Program-made: the position numbers and the translations under genes
The notes under the pieces: generated by a model
What the model was told of the DNA's origin: nothing
Seen by the model: only the letters and a program-made list of their open reading frames with translations
Database searches by the model: none
Assembly: GCA_964600665.1 (NCBI GenBank)
Contig: CAZRKC010000001.1
Coordinates: 62,001-126,000, forward strand
Direction of reading: 5' to 3'
Length of the DNA stretch: 64,000 bases
Source: CAZRKC01 sp964600665
Lineage (GTDB): Bacteria > Bacillota > SLNR01
Shown here: piece by piece, positions 7,946 to 15,995 of the stretch
How positions within the stretch are numbered: the stretch's first letter is position 1
Layout: each line of letters starts with the position of its first letter

Positions 7946-9385
7946 ATGGATACTGTCGAGTTAAACAAACAATCTGATGCAACATTAATCCCTCGTGGAA
8001 TGGACTTGCTTATGGTACATGATGAGATGATGAAACCGGTATATGTTAGTCATGGAATCCGCTTGATCATGCCAAACTGGATAAATGAGCCTGTTTCGAC
8101 ATCGACCTTTGGTCGTGATTATTACGAAGATTTCCTTTCCGTCTTGAAGTACGGCGACCGGAGATTTGGTGAAGTCGTCTATGCATTCGATCAATATCAG
8201 CCTTCATTTCAATATGACATCCACCGTTATGACGACCAAGTATCTTTCCAGCAATACATGGTGACACGATTGCATCGAATTGACGATCTGGAAGATTTCG
8301 AGAAAGAAAAAGATACCATACATGATCGTTTCTTCAAAATTTTTAAAAATAGTAGTTGTCCCATGTCGATCATCAATAGCGAGTCTCTTCACTGTGAGTA
8401 CACCAATCAATCATGGGCCAGTATGTTTGGAGAACATACGCTAGCCTTTTCATTTCCCTCATCATCACTGGTTAGCTGGCTTCTGGAGTCGAATCCCGAG
8501 GAAGGCTTCGACCCTGAAGAACGATTGATGCCAATCAATGCAAACACTGATTCTAATATGGTGGTGACAGGTGTCTTATCAAAAGACGTGATCTATATTC
8601 AGCAGAAAAAATATTTACTTCTTACATATCACGATGCAACTAACACCTCGTGCAGCTATGATCCTTCTCGAGTGGAACAGCTCCACTTGATAGGACAGTT
8701 GGCTGCAGGAATCGGACATGAAATTCGAAATCCACTAACCGTGGTGAAGGGCCTGCTGCAATTGATGCAGTCAAAGAATGTGGTTATGGAGGATGTGGAT
8801 TATTACGATATCATGATTAGTGAGCTCGACCGCACTGCATCCATGTTAACAGATTATGTCTCTCTGGCTAAACCCACACCCGCGATCGTGAAAACATGCC
8901 GACTCGATGAAATCGCTACTCGCTTACTACCCCTTTTATGGGCAGATTGTCAGCACAAAGAAATTATATTCCATCACGATATCCATGTAATACCAGAAAT
9001 TACTGCCAACGAAGGAGAAATCAGACAAATTATTTTAAACTTATGCCGAAATGCTTGTGATGCAATGGATGGAGGAAAAATACTACTCTTTCGCGTATAT
9101 AGCGATGGGGATCATGCTGGGATTGAAATCTGTGATCAAGGCAAAGGCATCCCCGACGATGTGATCAGTCAGATAGGATTGCCGTTTATTACAACAAAAG
9201 ATAGCGGGACAGGTCTTGGATTGTTCTTGAGTTACACATTGGTAAAAAGGAACCACGGAAAAATCCACTTTGTAACTGGAGAACATGGGACGACTTTTCG
9301 TATCACATTCCCTTATGCCTTAGGCTTTGACGACATTCCAGAAGGAGTGAAGCATGTTGAGCCACCAAATACTCAGCGAATCTGA
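7946..9385 (+). CDS. Soluble PAS-like sensor histidine kinase, orphan
   Basis: Kinase of 479 residues without membrane segments. Residues 1-240 look like one or two PAS-type sensing folds. The phospho-acceptor box LAAGIGHEIRNPLTVVKGLLQLM places the active His at 258. The ATPase core shows the N box LNLCRNACDAMDGG (364-377), G1 box ICDQGKGIPDD (395-405) and the TGLGL segment (422-426). The H-box is like the KinA/KinE family that feeds the Spo0A pathway, and no response regulator is adjacent, so a sporulation or starvation input is a reasonable guess. The gene overlaps the next carrier gene by 32 bases, which suggests translational coupling. Confidence 0.88.
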   Translation: MDTVELNKQSDATLIPRGMDLLMVHDEMMKPVYVSHGIRLIMPNWINEPVSTSTFGRDYYEDFLSVLKYGDRRFGEVVYAFDQYQPSFQYDIHRYDDQVSFQQYMVTRLHRIDDLEDFEKEKDTIHDRFFKIFKNSSCPMSIINSESLHCEYTNQSWASMFGEHTLAFSFPSSSLVSWLLESNPEEGFDPEERLMPINANTDSNMVVTGVLSKDVIYIQQKKYLLLTYHDATNTSCSYDPSRVEQLHLIGQLAAGIGHEIRNPLTVVKGLLQLMQSKNVVMEDVDYYDIMISELDRTASMLTDYVSLAKPTPAIVKTCRLDEIATRLLPLLWADCQHKEIIFHHDIHVIPEITANEGEIRQIILNLCRNACDAMDGGKILLFRVYSDGDHAGIEICDQGKGIPDDVISQIGLPFITTKDSGTGLGLFLSYTLVKRNHGKIHFVTGEHGTTFRITFPYALGFDDIPEGVKHVEPPNTQRI

Positions 9386-10664
9386 CCGATCACAATACCA
9401 AATGCGAATTTCAGACAATTATAAGCGCAATTTCCCTTATGGAATTGCTCAGGGGATTTTCTTTTTTGCAGGCATGGGTTTCTATCATTACGCAACTATT
9501 TTCACCAACTTCATTTATGATCTCAGCAACTCAGATCGGATTGTTGGATATATGCTTGCTGCCATGAGCTTTGGTTTTACCTTTTCACAAATTTTTGGAA
9601 CCACGATTGTCGAGCACCTCAAAGAAAAGAAGCCTGCTTTAATGTTGTACGGATTTTTCTTCCGCTTGAGCTGGCTGCTCATTGGCATCGTTGCTGCCGC
9701 ATTCCCAACACGCATTGCACTCCCGTTCGCGATCGGGATATTCTTTGTCGGGCAATTATTTAATGGCATCTACATTTTAATCTTCTTTGACCTGATGGCA
9801 AAAGTGATTCCACAAGAAAAAAGAGGCCCCTATTTTGGCCTCAGAAACTCAATTTCTTTATTCGCTCAAGCAGGCTGCAGCTTTTTTGCAGGTACGATGG
9901 TCAACCGATTCTCTTACGGTGGTGGTGACACTTATCTATTACCGACAGGATATGCTCTCTGCTTTACTTTAGCATTTGTCGCACATATGATCGATTACCT
10001 TGCCCTGAAGCAAATCAAGGAAGAACCAACCCCCATTGTCGGGCAACGAACCAGTGTTATTCAGAAAATCATGAGCATCCCTGGATTCCTCAGTGCTGAT
10101 CGAAATTTCTTTCGATACTGTATCATTCGGTCATTTCTTCAGACTGGATTTACCATCGCCCCCTTTATCATCGGATATGCTCGCTACCAGCTATCCTTTA
10201 CAGGAACGACCTTAGGTTTATTCACAACTGCTAACCTATTATCATGGTCATTGGGCATGTATCTCTGGGGCCGAATGTCAACAAAAATTGGGTTTAAACG
10301 CATCATGGAAATCTCAACAATCATGCTAGCAATTGCATATTTCTTAAGCCCATTCTTAAAAAGTTTTCCATTGTTCTTGAGCTTTTTTATTCTAAGCGGA
10401 TTTATATCGGGGGGACAAATGCTTAGTATTGACAACATGCAAATGGAGTTCGGGCGCCCTGATAATCGCCCGACATATATTGCTATCGCAACTGTCTTTT
10501 CGGGATTTACTGGTGCCAGCGTACCTGTCATTGCTGGATATATCGCAGATCAATATTCCTATGTAAGCCTTTTCTACATCTTTGCCGTAATCATGGTTAC
10601 TGCATCTTATCTGATGTATGCAAAAGTTCTTGACCCGCGAAAAGTTTCATCTTACTGGTCATAA
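9354..10664 (+). CDS. MFS transporter coupled to the kinase gene
   Basis: Twelve-segment carrier of 436 residues. It starts inside the 3' end of the kinase gene; AGAAGGAGTG lies just before ATG 9354, so the overlap is real. It is a paralogue of the minus-strand carrier at 26432-27730: both share NFPxGIxQGxFFxAGxGFY at the N-terminus, the LKxKKP loop, and FGRPDNRPxYIAI near residue 365. This subfamily is not one I can tie to a substrate. The coupling to a cytosolic kinase suggests the carrier may supply or act as sensor for the kinase's ligand. Convergent with the next gene, which ends one base away. Confidence 0.8.
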   Translation: MLSHQILSESDRSQYQMRISDNYKRNFPYGIAQGIFFFAGMGFYHYATIFTNFIYDLSNSDRIVGYMLAAMSFGFTFSQIFGTTIVEHLKEKKPALMLYGFFFRLSWLLIGIVAAAFPTRIALPFAIGIFFVGQLFNGIYILIFFDLMAKVIPQEKRGPYFGLRNSISLFAQAGCSFFAGTMVNRFSYGGGDTYLLPTGYALCFTLAFVAHMIDYLALKQIKEEPTPIVGQRTSVIQKIMSIPGFLSADRNFFRYCIIRSFLQTGFTIAPFIIGYARYQLSFTGTTLGLFTTANLLSWSLGMYLWGRMSTKIGFKRIMEISTIMLAIAYFLSPFLKSFPLFLSFFILSGFISGGQMLSIDNMQMEFGRPDNRPTYIAIATVFSGFTGASVPVIAGYIADQYSYVSLFYIFAVIMVTASYLMYAKVLDPRKVSSYWS

Positions 10665-10967
10665 TTACTTGTCAGGAGTTTCAAATAAATCGATTTCTAC
10701 GGTGCCTGGCACAATTGATTCCAATAATTTTGTTTTGAGTTCACGAATTTCGGGGATTTGAGACCGGGTTTCATCTTCATTCAGTATTTCCACTGTTGGG
10801 AATTCCCGCTCCATGATTATTTCATGACCACTGTATAAACGATGGTGCACCCTACCCCATGGAACCCGGTTATTTTCTACATACAAACGCCCCAACGCAT
10901 CTAGTGTATGTATAAATGTTCTTAGTTGCATGGGCCTAATTTTTGCAGACCATTTCTGTATAATCAT
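10665..10967 (-). CDS. Hypothetical protein, 100 residues
   Basis: I do not recognise this protein. It is soluble, acidic toward the C-terminus (ILNEDETRSQIPEIRELK) and has no Cys or obvious motif. It starts inside the stop of the SHOCT gene (ATGA overlap at 10964-10967), so it is the last gene of the arginase-thioredoxin-SHOCT unit. Its tight coupling implies work with the SHOCT protein. Its stop abuts that of the convergent MFS gene, leaving no room for a separate terminator. Confidence 0.65.
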   Translation of the reverse strand: MIIQKWSAKIRPMQLRTFIHTLDALGRLYVENNRVPWGRVHHRLYSGHEIIMEREFPTVEILNEDETRSQIPEIRELKTKLLESIVPGTVEIDLFETPDK

Positions 10968-11491
10968 CGTTTTTCCCCTCCATCACGAGACAATTGGTCA
11001 AGCAGTGCAGCTTTCAAACGCTCGTACTCCGTTTCCGATATCATCTCTTCTGTATACAATTCTTTTAACTGCCTCATTTTCGCCACGATATTTGACTTAT
11101 TAACTTCTGCATCTGCAGTTTCTTTGGCAGAGCTGTCAGTGAGAAGTTTGAGCAAGCCACTTTCGAAATAATCCACATTCGGAACCCAAAAGCAAATCAT
11201 GCTTCTGTGTTCGTCTTTGTAGACTAAGCCGAGGCAATCATCAGGGTGCCCATTAATGGTTATCTTTTGGGGATCCCGTTTGATTTCCTTCAGTTCGTTA
11301 TACCAAACCCAATCACTAAAGTTCTCGGTCTTGCTAAAAAATATGATTCCTTGACCTCTAAACTCCACGAGACAATTGATATGGATTTCGACTCCATCTT
11401 TGGTTTGGATAATGATTGCATCATCCATCTCCAGAAGACGCCCCATCTTACTTCTCTGATCTTGTAATAAACCTCGGTCATATAGCCCCAT
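10964..11491 (-). CDS. SHOCT-domain protein
   Basis: Protein of 175 residues. The last 40 residues (IVAKMRQLKELYTEEMISE and then EYERLKAALLDQL) form a SHOCT motif, a short C-terminal helical hairpin found on many unrelated bacterial proteins. Residues 20-115 appear to be a beta-rich fold (EIHINCLVEFRGQGIIFFS) like PH-type domains often linked to SHOCT. Function unknown. GGAGGG lies 6 bases before ATG 11491. The gene is 36 bases after thioredoxin and overlaps the next gene by 4. Confidence 0.7.
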   Translation of the reverse strand: MGLYDRGLLQDQRSKMGRLLEMDDAIIIQTKDGVEIHINCLVEFRGQGIIFFSKTENFSDWVWYNELKEIKRDPQKITINGHPDDCLGLVYKDEHRSMICFWVPNVDYFESGLLKLLTDSSAKETADAEVNKSNIVAKMRQLKELYTEEMISETEYERLKAALLDQLSRDGGEKR

Positions 11492-11527
11492 ATGAATCCC
11501 TCCGGTCAGAAAAAACGTGGTTACCGT

Positions 11528-11845
11528 TCATATAATCTTCAAAATTTCATTCTCCAATTTGACAAGATCCACTTCGCCGGCCATTTCGAAAACTTTCGTT
11601 CCAGATTTGAACAGATGAATAGCTGGCAACCCCATCACACTCTGACTGATGGCAAATCGCATATTGCCCGCCATCGTGTTGATACCCCCAACTTTGAGTT
11701 TCTCCGAATATTTTTCAGCTAGCCCTTCAATTTGAGGTTTTAATGCCATACATGGTTTACAACTCGGATTCCAGTAATCCACTAAAACGGGAAGATCTGA
11801 CTTGAGAACTTCTTCATCAAAGTTATCTTTAGTGAATTCGAGCAT
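11528..11845 (-). CDS. Thioredoxin-like protein with CKPC active site
   Basis: Thioredoxin fold of 105 residues. The active site is WNPSCKPC (Cys29 and Cys32) instead of WCGPC, and the cis-proline loop is MGLPA. Variant CxxC sites like this occur in thioredoxin-like proteins of amino-acid-fermenting Clostridia, for example near glycine reductase genes, so a dedicated redox partner is likely. I chose ATG 11845: GGGAGG sits 7 bases upstream, whereas ATG 11851 is almost on top of it. The gene follows the arginase-like gene by 20 bases. Confidence 0.85.
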   Translation of the reverse strand: MLEFTKDNFDEEVLKSDLPVLVDYWNPSCKPCMALKPQIEGLAEKYSEKLKVGGINTMAGNMRFAISQSVMGLPAIHLFKSGTKVFEMAGEVDLVKLENEILKII

Positions 11846-11865
11846 GCTCATTCCTCCCTTTACGT

Positions 11866-12765
11866 TTAATTCTTGATACGATTCGCCAGCCCCATCGTTC
11901 CCCCAAGAATGACTTCCAGGACTTCATGGAGAGTCCTTTGGTCCTGATCCTTATCTGCGCGATACGATACTGCTGCAAGGGCAACGACTTTTGGGTACGC
12001 CACGAGTTTTTGTAAAGCAGCACCAAGTTGTAGTCCAGTTAATCCTCCTTTTGATGGGAGCCCAGCTGCTGGAGCAACACTCGGATCAAGAATATCCAAA
12101 TCTATATGAATATAAATCACGTCTTCCCGTTGACTAAGCCTATCCATCATGGTAAACAGGTGATCACTTTGCTCTATGATATCCTTCTCACGAACAATTT
12201 CCAATCCGTCACCTATGATTGCCTCACGTTCGAGGTCATCTAAATCTCTCATGCCAACCATTTTGATATCAGGCGATTGCAGGGGATATATCAGCTTATT
12301 TTGAATTCGTAAGCGATGCAAGGCTTTCCCTGCTGCAACTGCTACTGGCATACCGCCTAACATCCCACTTGGACTGGTTTCGGGTGTATTATAATCTCCA
12401 TGGGCATCAATGTAAACTAATCCGACTCGAACTGGCTGCGAATTCCCTTTCGGATGCTGAAGACCACCCAACATTCCCAAAACGCCATTACAATCCGCGA
12501 GTAACCCTAAAACAAAACCATTATCACCACGGATTTCAGAAACTGAATCTGCCAAGTGCCCACCAGATATTCCAACGCGATTCCACCCACCATATTGCTT
12601 TTCTTCTTCTGCAGATAATTGAATGGTATGCACACCGGAAACGTCCAAACCTTGCTCTTTCATCTTGTCAATTAATCCAGCATGTACTAATGCTTCTGGC
12701 CCAGAACCTCCAGAAACCCCTTTCCCTTCAACATTGTATGGCAAGTTTAAAACACTTACCTTCAA
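11866..12765 (-). CDS. Arginase/agmatinase-family hydrolase
   Basis: Ureohydrolase-fold protein of 299 residues that should hydrolyse a guanidino or formimino compound with a binuclear Mn centre. Metal-binding stretches seen are YIDAHGDYNTPETSPSG (D120, H122, D124) and HIDLDILDPS (D222, D224, D227). The first motif, usually GGDHS, is LADCNG here (D91, C92), so the usual first His ligand is a Cys; GGDC variants are known in the family. The start is TTG 12765, with AGGAGG 8 bases upstream. It heads a four-gene unit with the thioredoxin and SHOCT genes. Which guanidino substrate is used cannot be read. Confidence 0.8.
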   Translation of the reverse strand: MKVSVLNLPYNVEGKGVSGGSGPEALVHAGLIDKMKEQGLDVSGVHTIQLSAEEEKQYGGWNRVGISGGHLADSVSEIRGDNGFVLGLLADCNGVLGMLGGLQHPKGNSQPVRVGLVYIDAHGDYNTPETSPSGMLGGMPVAVAAGKALHRLRIQNKLIYPLQSPDIKMVGMRDLDDLEREAIIGDGLEIVREKDIIEQSDHLFTMMDRLSQREDVIYIHIDLDILDPSVAPAAGLPSKGGLTGLQLGAALQKLVAYPKVVALAAVSYRADKDQDQRTLHEVLEVILGGTMGLANRIKN

Positions 12766-12843
12766 TACACTCGCCTCCTTGATTTACGAATAATCAGAGC
12801 ACTGCTCTTCTATCAAGGATTCTGCATCATGGGCAGGTTTCCT

Positions 12844-13383
12844 TTAACCTTTCATGATAATGCTTCGAAATCGTCTGTACACCAAAATTGTCGCGGTCGA
12901 AGTAATCAGTCCCTTAATGAAATTGAAGGGGATCGTTCCCCCGATTACAATCGGCATTACTTGGTCAGATGGAACCCCATATAAAGGCAAGAAGACATAT
13001 ATATTTGTTATAGTCGTCGTTACCACCATGGCAAATGTCCCGATTATGAGTGCCAATGCCATCGATCTCGACTTATGTCGGAAGACAAGGCTGGATATGA
13101 CTGTAAGTGTTCCTCCCGCTACAAGATTTGCCCCGGCACCGATTACACCTGCACTCCCCTTTCCGGACAAGAAGAATATCATGACTTTGATCAGTTGGCT
13201 AATCAGTCCCGCAGATGGTCCCATTGCAAATCCGGCCACAATAGTCGGCATATCGCCAAAGTCGTACTTTAAAAACGGAGGTAAAAATGGTAACGGGAAT
13301 TCCAAATACATTAAAGCAAACCCCATTGCACCAAGTATTGCCATCCGCACGAGGTTCCTCGTGTTGTAACGTTGTTTATTCAT
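12844..13383 (-). CDS. ribU: Riboflavin ECF transporter S component
   Basis: Membrane substrate-capture protein of 179 residues with about six segments. The stretch LPPFLKYDFGDMPTIVAGF with MGPSAG is the RibU signature. It works with a shared EcfT-EcfA module encoded elsewhere. I chose ATG 13383 because GAGGAG lies about 9 bases upstream; the frame that runs back to 13434 would cross the attenuator hairpin and is not real. Expression should be controlled by the FMN riboswitch upstream. Confidence 0.92.
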   Translation of the reverse strand: MNKQRYNTRNLVRMAILGAMGFALMYLEFPLPFLPPFLKYDFGDMPTIVAGFAMGPSAGLISQLIKVMIFFLSGKGSAGVIGAGANLVAGGTLTVISSLVFRHKSRSMALALIIGTFAMVVTTTITNIYVFLPLYGVPSDQVMPIVIGGTIPFNFIKGLITSTATILVYRRFRSIIMKG

Positions 13384-13401
13384 CGTACCCATCTCCTCAT
13401 G

Positions 13402-13430
13402 AAAAAATTCCGAAACTTTTGCCTCGGAAT
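13402..13430 (-). terminator. Attenuator terminator in the ribU leader
   Basis: Minus strand stem ATTCCGA/TCGGAAT (13430-13424 and 13413-13407) followed by five or more T residues. It lies between the FMN riboswitch and ribU, so FMN binding most likely ends transcription here. Confidence 0.8.
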
Positions 13431-13445
13431 GCACATAAAAAAGAA

Positions 13446-13590
13446 CCTTCTCCCATCCGGACTATACCGTCGGCTATGGATTTTCACCATATCAACCACA
13501 ACTGGCTCGTGGGCTTATCGCGTATGCGCATCACCACCGGCTATGAATCTGAGGAATCCCTCATCACATGACCCCGAAGACAATTACTAT
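13446..13590 (-). promoter_or_regulatory. FMN riboswitch (RFN element)
   Basis: The minus strand carries the conserved blocks of the RFN element in order: CTTCGGGG near 13579, GAGGGATTCCTCAGA, then GCCGGTGGTGATGCGC, the AAGCCCACGAGCC block, GGTGAAAATCCATAGCCG and finally GACGGTATAGTCCGGATGGG, ending with AGAAGG at about 13446. With the downstream attenuator it should switch ribU off when FMN is abundant. Confidence 0.95.
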
Positions 13591-13602
13591 TCAGATATCC
13601 CT

Positions 13603-13630
13603 ATTCTAGCACACCTAAACCCAAAGTCAA
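13603..13630 (-). promoter_or_regulatory. Promoter of the riboswitch-ribU transcript
   Basis: Minus strand TTGACT (13630-13625), 16-base spacer, TAGAAT (13608-13603). It places the RNA start just before the RFN element. Confidence 0.75.
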
Positions 13631-13716
13631 GATAGCCCGATGTTTTTTCATCTGATACAAGGGATTTTATATTCAATGGAAAATATACTATAGAGAATGG
13701 AAAGGAGTTGATAGCT

Positions 13717-14298
13717 GTGCGTATCTATCATGGTTCCCGTTCAACTCTCGGCACGAAAGTTTTCTATCAACACGGGCGTAATGCACAAGAATTCCCCCTG
13801 AAAAACACGTATGGCGATGGAACTTCCGCTTTTGACTGGGGTGATGAAAGTGAAGGCGCCGCTGCTTTGGCTCACTCATTGCTGATAGACGCAATCGGCC
13901 TTCTATCGGTTGATGCTTTTTTTGAAGATTTCATGCTGGACCAAATCGTATCCCTTCCGTATGAACAGTGGACCCTCCCAATCTCGGAAATACATGATTA
14001 TGCACGCAAGAAATACCTTGAGGCTTTAATTCTCCCTTCGCTTTCGGATGAAGATTCTTTTGATGATCCACTCACTAGCACGATCCGAAAAGTAAAGGAA
14101 TTACAAGCACTTGCCATTGAAGAGAATTTTGAGAAAAGCCTGTACCAACCAGTAATCCAATGTGAAAATGATGACGCTCGTGCTTTTTCGCCTTGGTATT
14201 ACTTTCACCCTAAAGCCGACCCAAATAAAGACCACATTCTTGCCTGGCTAAAAGACTGCGAAGCCCAAGGTTTGACCCCCAATTCTAACAAGGAGTGA
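13717..14298 (+). CDS. DUF6166-like protein
   Basis: Protein of 193 residues. The first 95 residues (VRIYHGSRS, then FDWGDESEGAAALAHSLLIDA and FFEDFMLDQIVSLPYEQW) follow the pattern of the DUF6166 family, a small domain of unknown function. The remainder is acidic and uncharacterised, ending in SPWYYFHPKADPNKD. I chose GTG 13717, with AAAGGAG 9 bases upstream, over TTG 13708, which touches the site. A weak TATACT at 13684-13689 could be its -10. The amidohydrolase gene follows 7 bases after its stop. Confidence 0.65.
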   Translation: MRIYHGSRSTLGTKVFYQHGRNAQEFPLKNTYGDGTSAFDWGDESEGAAALAHSLLIDAIGLLSVDAFFEDFMLDQIVSLPYEQWTLPISEIHDYARKKYLEALILPSLSDEDSFDDPLTSTIRKVKELQALAIEENFEKSLYQPVIQCENDDARAFSPWYYFHPKADPNKDHILAWLKDCEAQGLTPNSNKE

Positions 14299-14305
14299 TA
14301 CTTTC

Positions 14306-15931
14306 ATGGGAGAAATCTATCAATCAAAGGAATATGTATTTTTCAATGGACAAGTTATTACCATGGACGCTACAAAACCACAAGCCTCTGTTGTAAAAAC
14401 GAAAGATGGGATAATCACTTATGTCGGTACTGAAAAAGGCACCCCAGATCCACTCAGTGGAACCGAAACGACTTATATAGATTTAAAAGGGAGAACTTTA
14501 CTGCCTGGCTTCATCGACACCCATATGCACCCTGGCCTTTATGGTGCTTCGTTACTCGAGATCGATTGCCGGGCTGTAACTTGCGATTCGATCGACAAGA
14601 TCTGCGATAGTGTTCTCAAACGGGCCGAAGAAACCCCTAATGAACAATGGCTGCTTGGATGGGGGTGGGACGATAGTAAACTCAATGAAAGACGTAACCC
14701 GACTCGGTGGGATCTTGATAAAGTGTCTCCTCACCATCCCGTCATATTGAAACGAACTTGTGGGCATGTTGCTGTCGTCAACAGCGTTGCATTAAAATTA
14801 GCTGGTATTGATCGAGATACACCCGACCCAGAGGGTGGTCATATCGTCAAAGATAATGAAACAAATGAACCCAACGGTATTCTTCAAGAACGAGCAATGG
14901 AATTGGTCCGTGTACCAAGTAAGACCCCTCATGAAATGATACACGGTATCTCTATGGCTATTGATGACTTTTCCAGGTGGGGCTTTACAACTGTCCATGA
15001 CATGTCTTGTGGGAGTATGAACATGATTGCATATCAAGAATTGAATCGTGATGCCCGCCTCAAAGTTCGTTTGCGCCCCTGGTATTGGGCACTAGCTCAA
15101 ATGGATTGGGAGCCCTCTTTAGATCAACTGATTTCATTGGGCATCAAATCAGGCTTCGGTGATGATATGATTAAGATCCAAGGCGTCAAGCTCATGCTTG
15201 ATGGTAGCGTTGGTGGCAGAACCGCTGCCATGAAAGACCCATATGAAGGCCAATCTGACAATCGTGGCATCATTTTTATGCCTGAAGAGCCTTTCACTGT
15301 AGAAGCAGTTAAGGCACTAAAATCTGGTTTGCGGGTTGCCATTCACGCTATAGGAGAAAGAGCCATCGAGATTTGTTTGAATGCAATTGAAGCTGCCGCA
15401 GTAGATACGCCAGTCGATCAAATGCGAAATCGAATTGAGCACTGTGCGATTCCGACCGATGAGCAACTGGCTCGAATCAAAAAACTTGAACTTGTTGCAG
15501 GCTCATCAGTTGGTTTTGTTTACTGGCTTGGGGATAGCTATATTCGGAATCTTGGCAGAGAACGCTTAAAACGAGTTTATCCTCAGAAGACTTTCCGTGA
15601 ATGGGGGATAGTTGCGCCTGCGAATTCAGACGTTCCAATCTGTGACGGTAACCCAATGGTTGGCATCTATGCTGCCGTCACGCGTAGAACCATGTCCGGT
15701 GATGTCTTTGATGATGTGCAAAACATTTCTGTAATGGACGCTTTAAAAGGCTATACGATTGATGCTGCTTTCGCATCATTTGAAGAAGATCGAATTGGAT
15801 CGATCACTGTGGGTAAGGCCTCTGATCTCATAGTCGTATCACATGACCCTCTTGCTATCGATCATGCCGCTTTAAAGGATATTGAGGTCGAGTTAACCAT
15901 GATGAATGGAACGATCACTTATCAGAAATAG
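14306..15931 (+). CDS. YtcJ-family metal-dependent amidohydrolase
   Basis: Enzyme of 541 residues in the YtcJ branch of the amidohydrolase superfamily (relatives include N-substituted formamide deformylase). Metal motif GFIDTHMHP near residue 75, GHVAVVNS near 155, KLMLDGSVGGRTA near 295, AIHAIGER near 350 and RIEHC near 380 are all in place, so an active zinc or iron enzyme is expected. Substrate is unknown for most family members. AAGGAG lies 9 bases before ATG 14306. It is the second gene of a unit with the DUF6166-like gene and a hairpin follows its stop. Confidence 0.85.
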   Translation: MGEIYQSKEYVFFNGQVITMDATKPQASVVKTKDGIITYVGTEKGTPDPLSGTETTYIDLKGRTLLPGFIDTHMHPGLYGASLLEIDCRAVTCDSIDKICDSVLKRAEETPNEQWLLGWGWDDSKLNERRNPTRWDLDKVSPHHPVILKRTCGHVAVVNSVALKLAGIDRDTPDPEGGHIVKDNETNEPNGILQERAMELVRVPSKTPHEMIHGISMAIDDFSRWGFTTVHDMSCGSMNMIAYQELNRDARLKVRLRPWYWALAQMDWEPSLDQLISLGIKSGFGDDMIKIQGVKLMLDGSVGGRTAAMKDPYEGQSDNRGIIFMPEEPFTVEAVKALKSGLRVAIHAIGERAIEICLNAIEAAAVDTPVDQMRNRIEHCAIPTDEQLARIKKLELVAGSSVGFVYWLGDSYIRNLGRERLKRVYPQKTFREWGIVAPANSDVPICDGNPMVGIYAAVTRRTMSGDVFDDVQNISVMDALKGYTIDAAFASFEEDRIGSITVGKASDLIVVSHDPLAIDHAALKDIEVELTMMNGTITYQK

Positions 15932-15938
15932 CATCCAC

Positions 15939-15965
15939 ACCCTGGCTTCGGTCAGGGTTTCTTGC
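15939..15965 (+). terminator. Hairpin after the YtcJ gene, possible partial terminator
   Basis: ACCCTGGC-TTCG-GTCAGGGT (15939-15958), an 8-bp stem with one G.U and a UUCG loop, followed by TTTCTTG. The T run is broken, and the next gene's ribosome site begins at 15968, so read-through is likely. Confidence 0.55.
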
Positions 15966-15995
15966 TTGGAGGTGATTTAAATAGATGCAACTATA

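Noticed and set aside
12369..12782. 137-codon plus-strand frame
   Set aside because: Lies antisense to the arginase gene, has no ribosome site and no family resemblance.
12854..13369. 171-codon plus-strand frame
   Set aside because: Fully antisense to ribU; mirror of hydrophobic codons, not a gene.
13384..13434. N-terminal extension of ribU to 13434
   Set aside because: The extension would encode the attenuator stem and T tract; ATG 13383 has a proper site.
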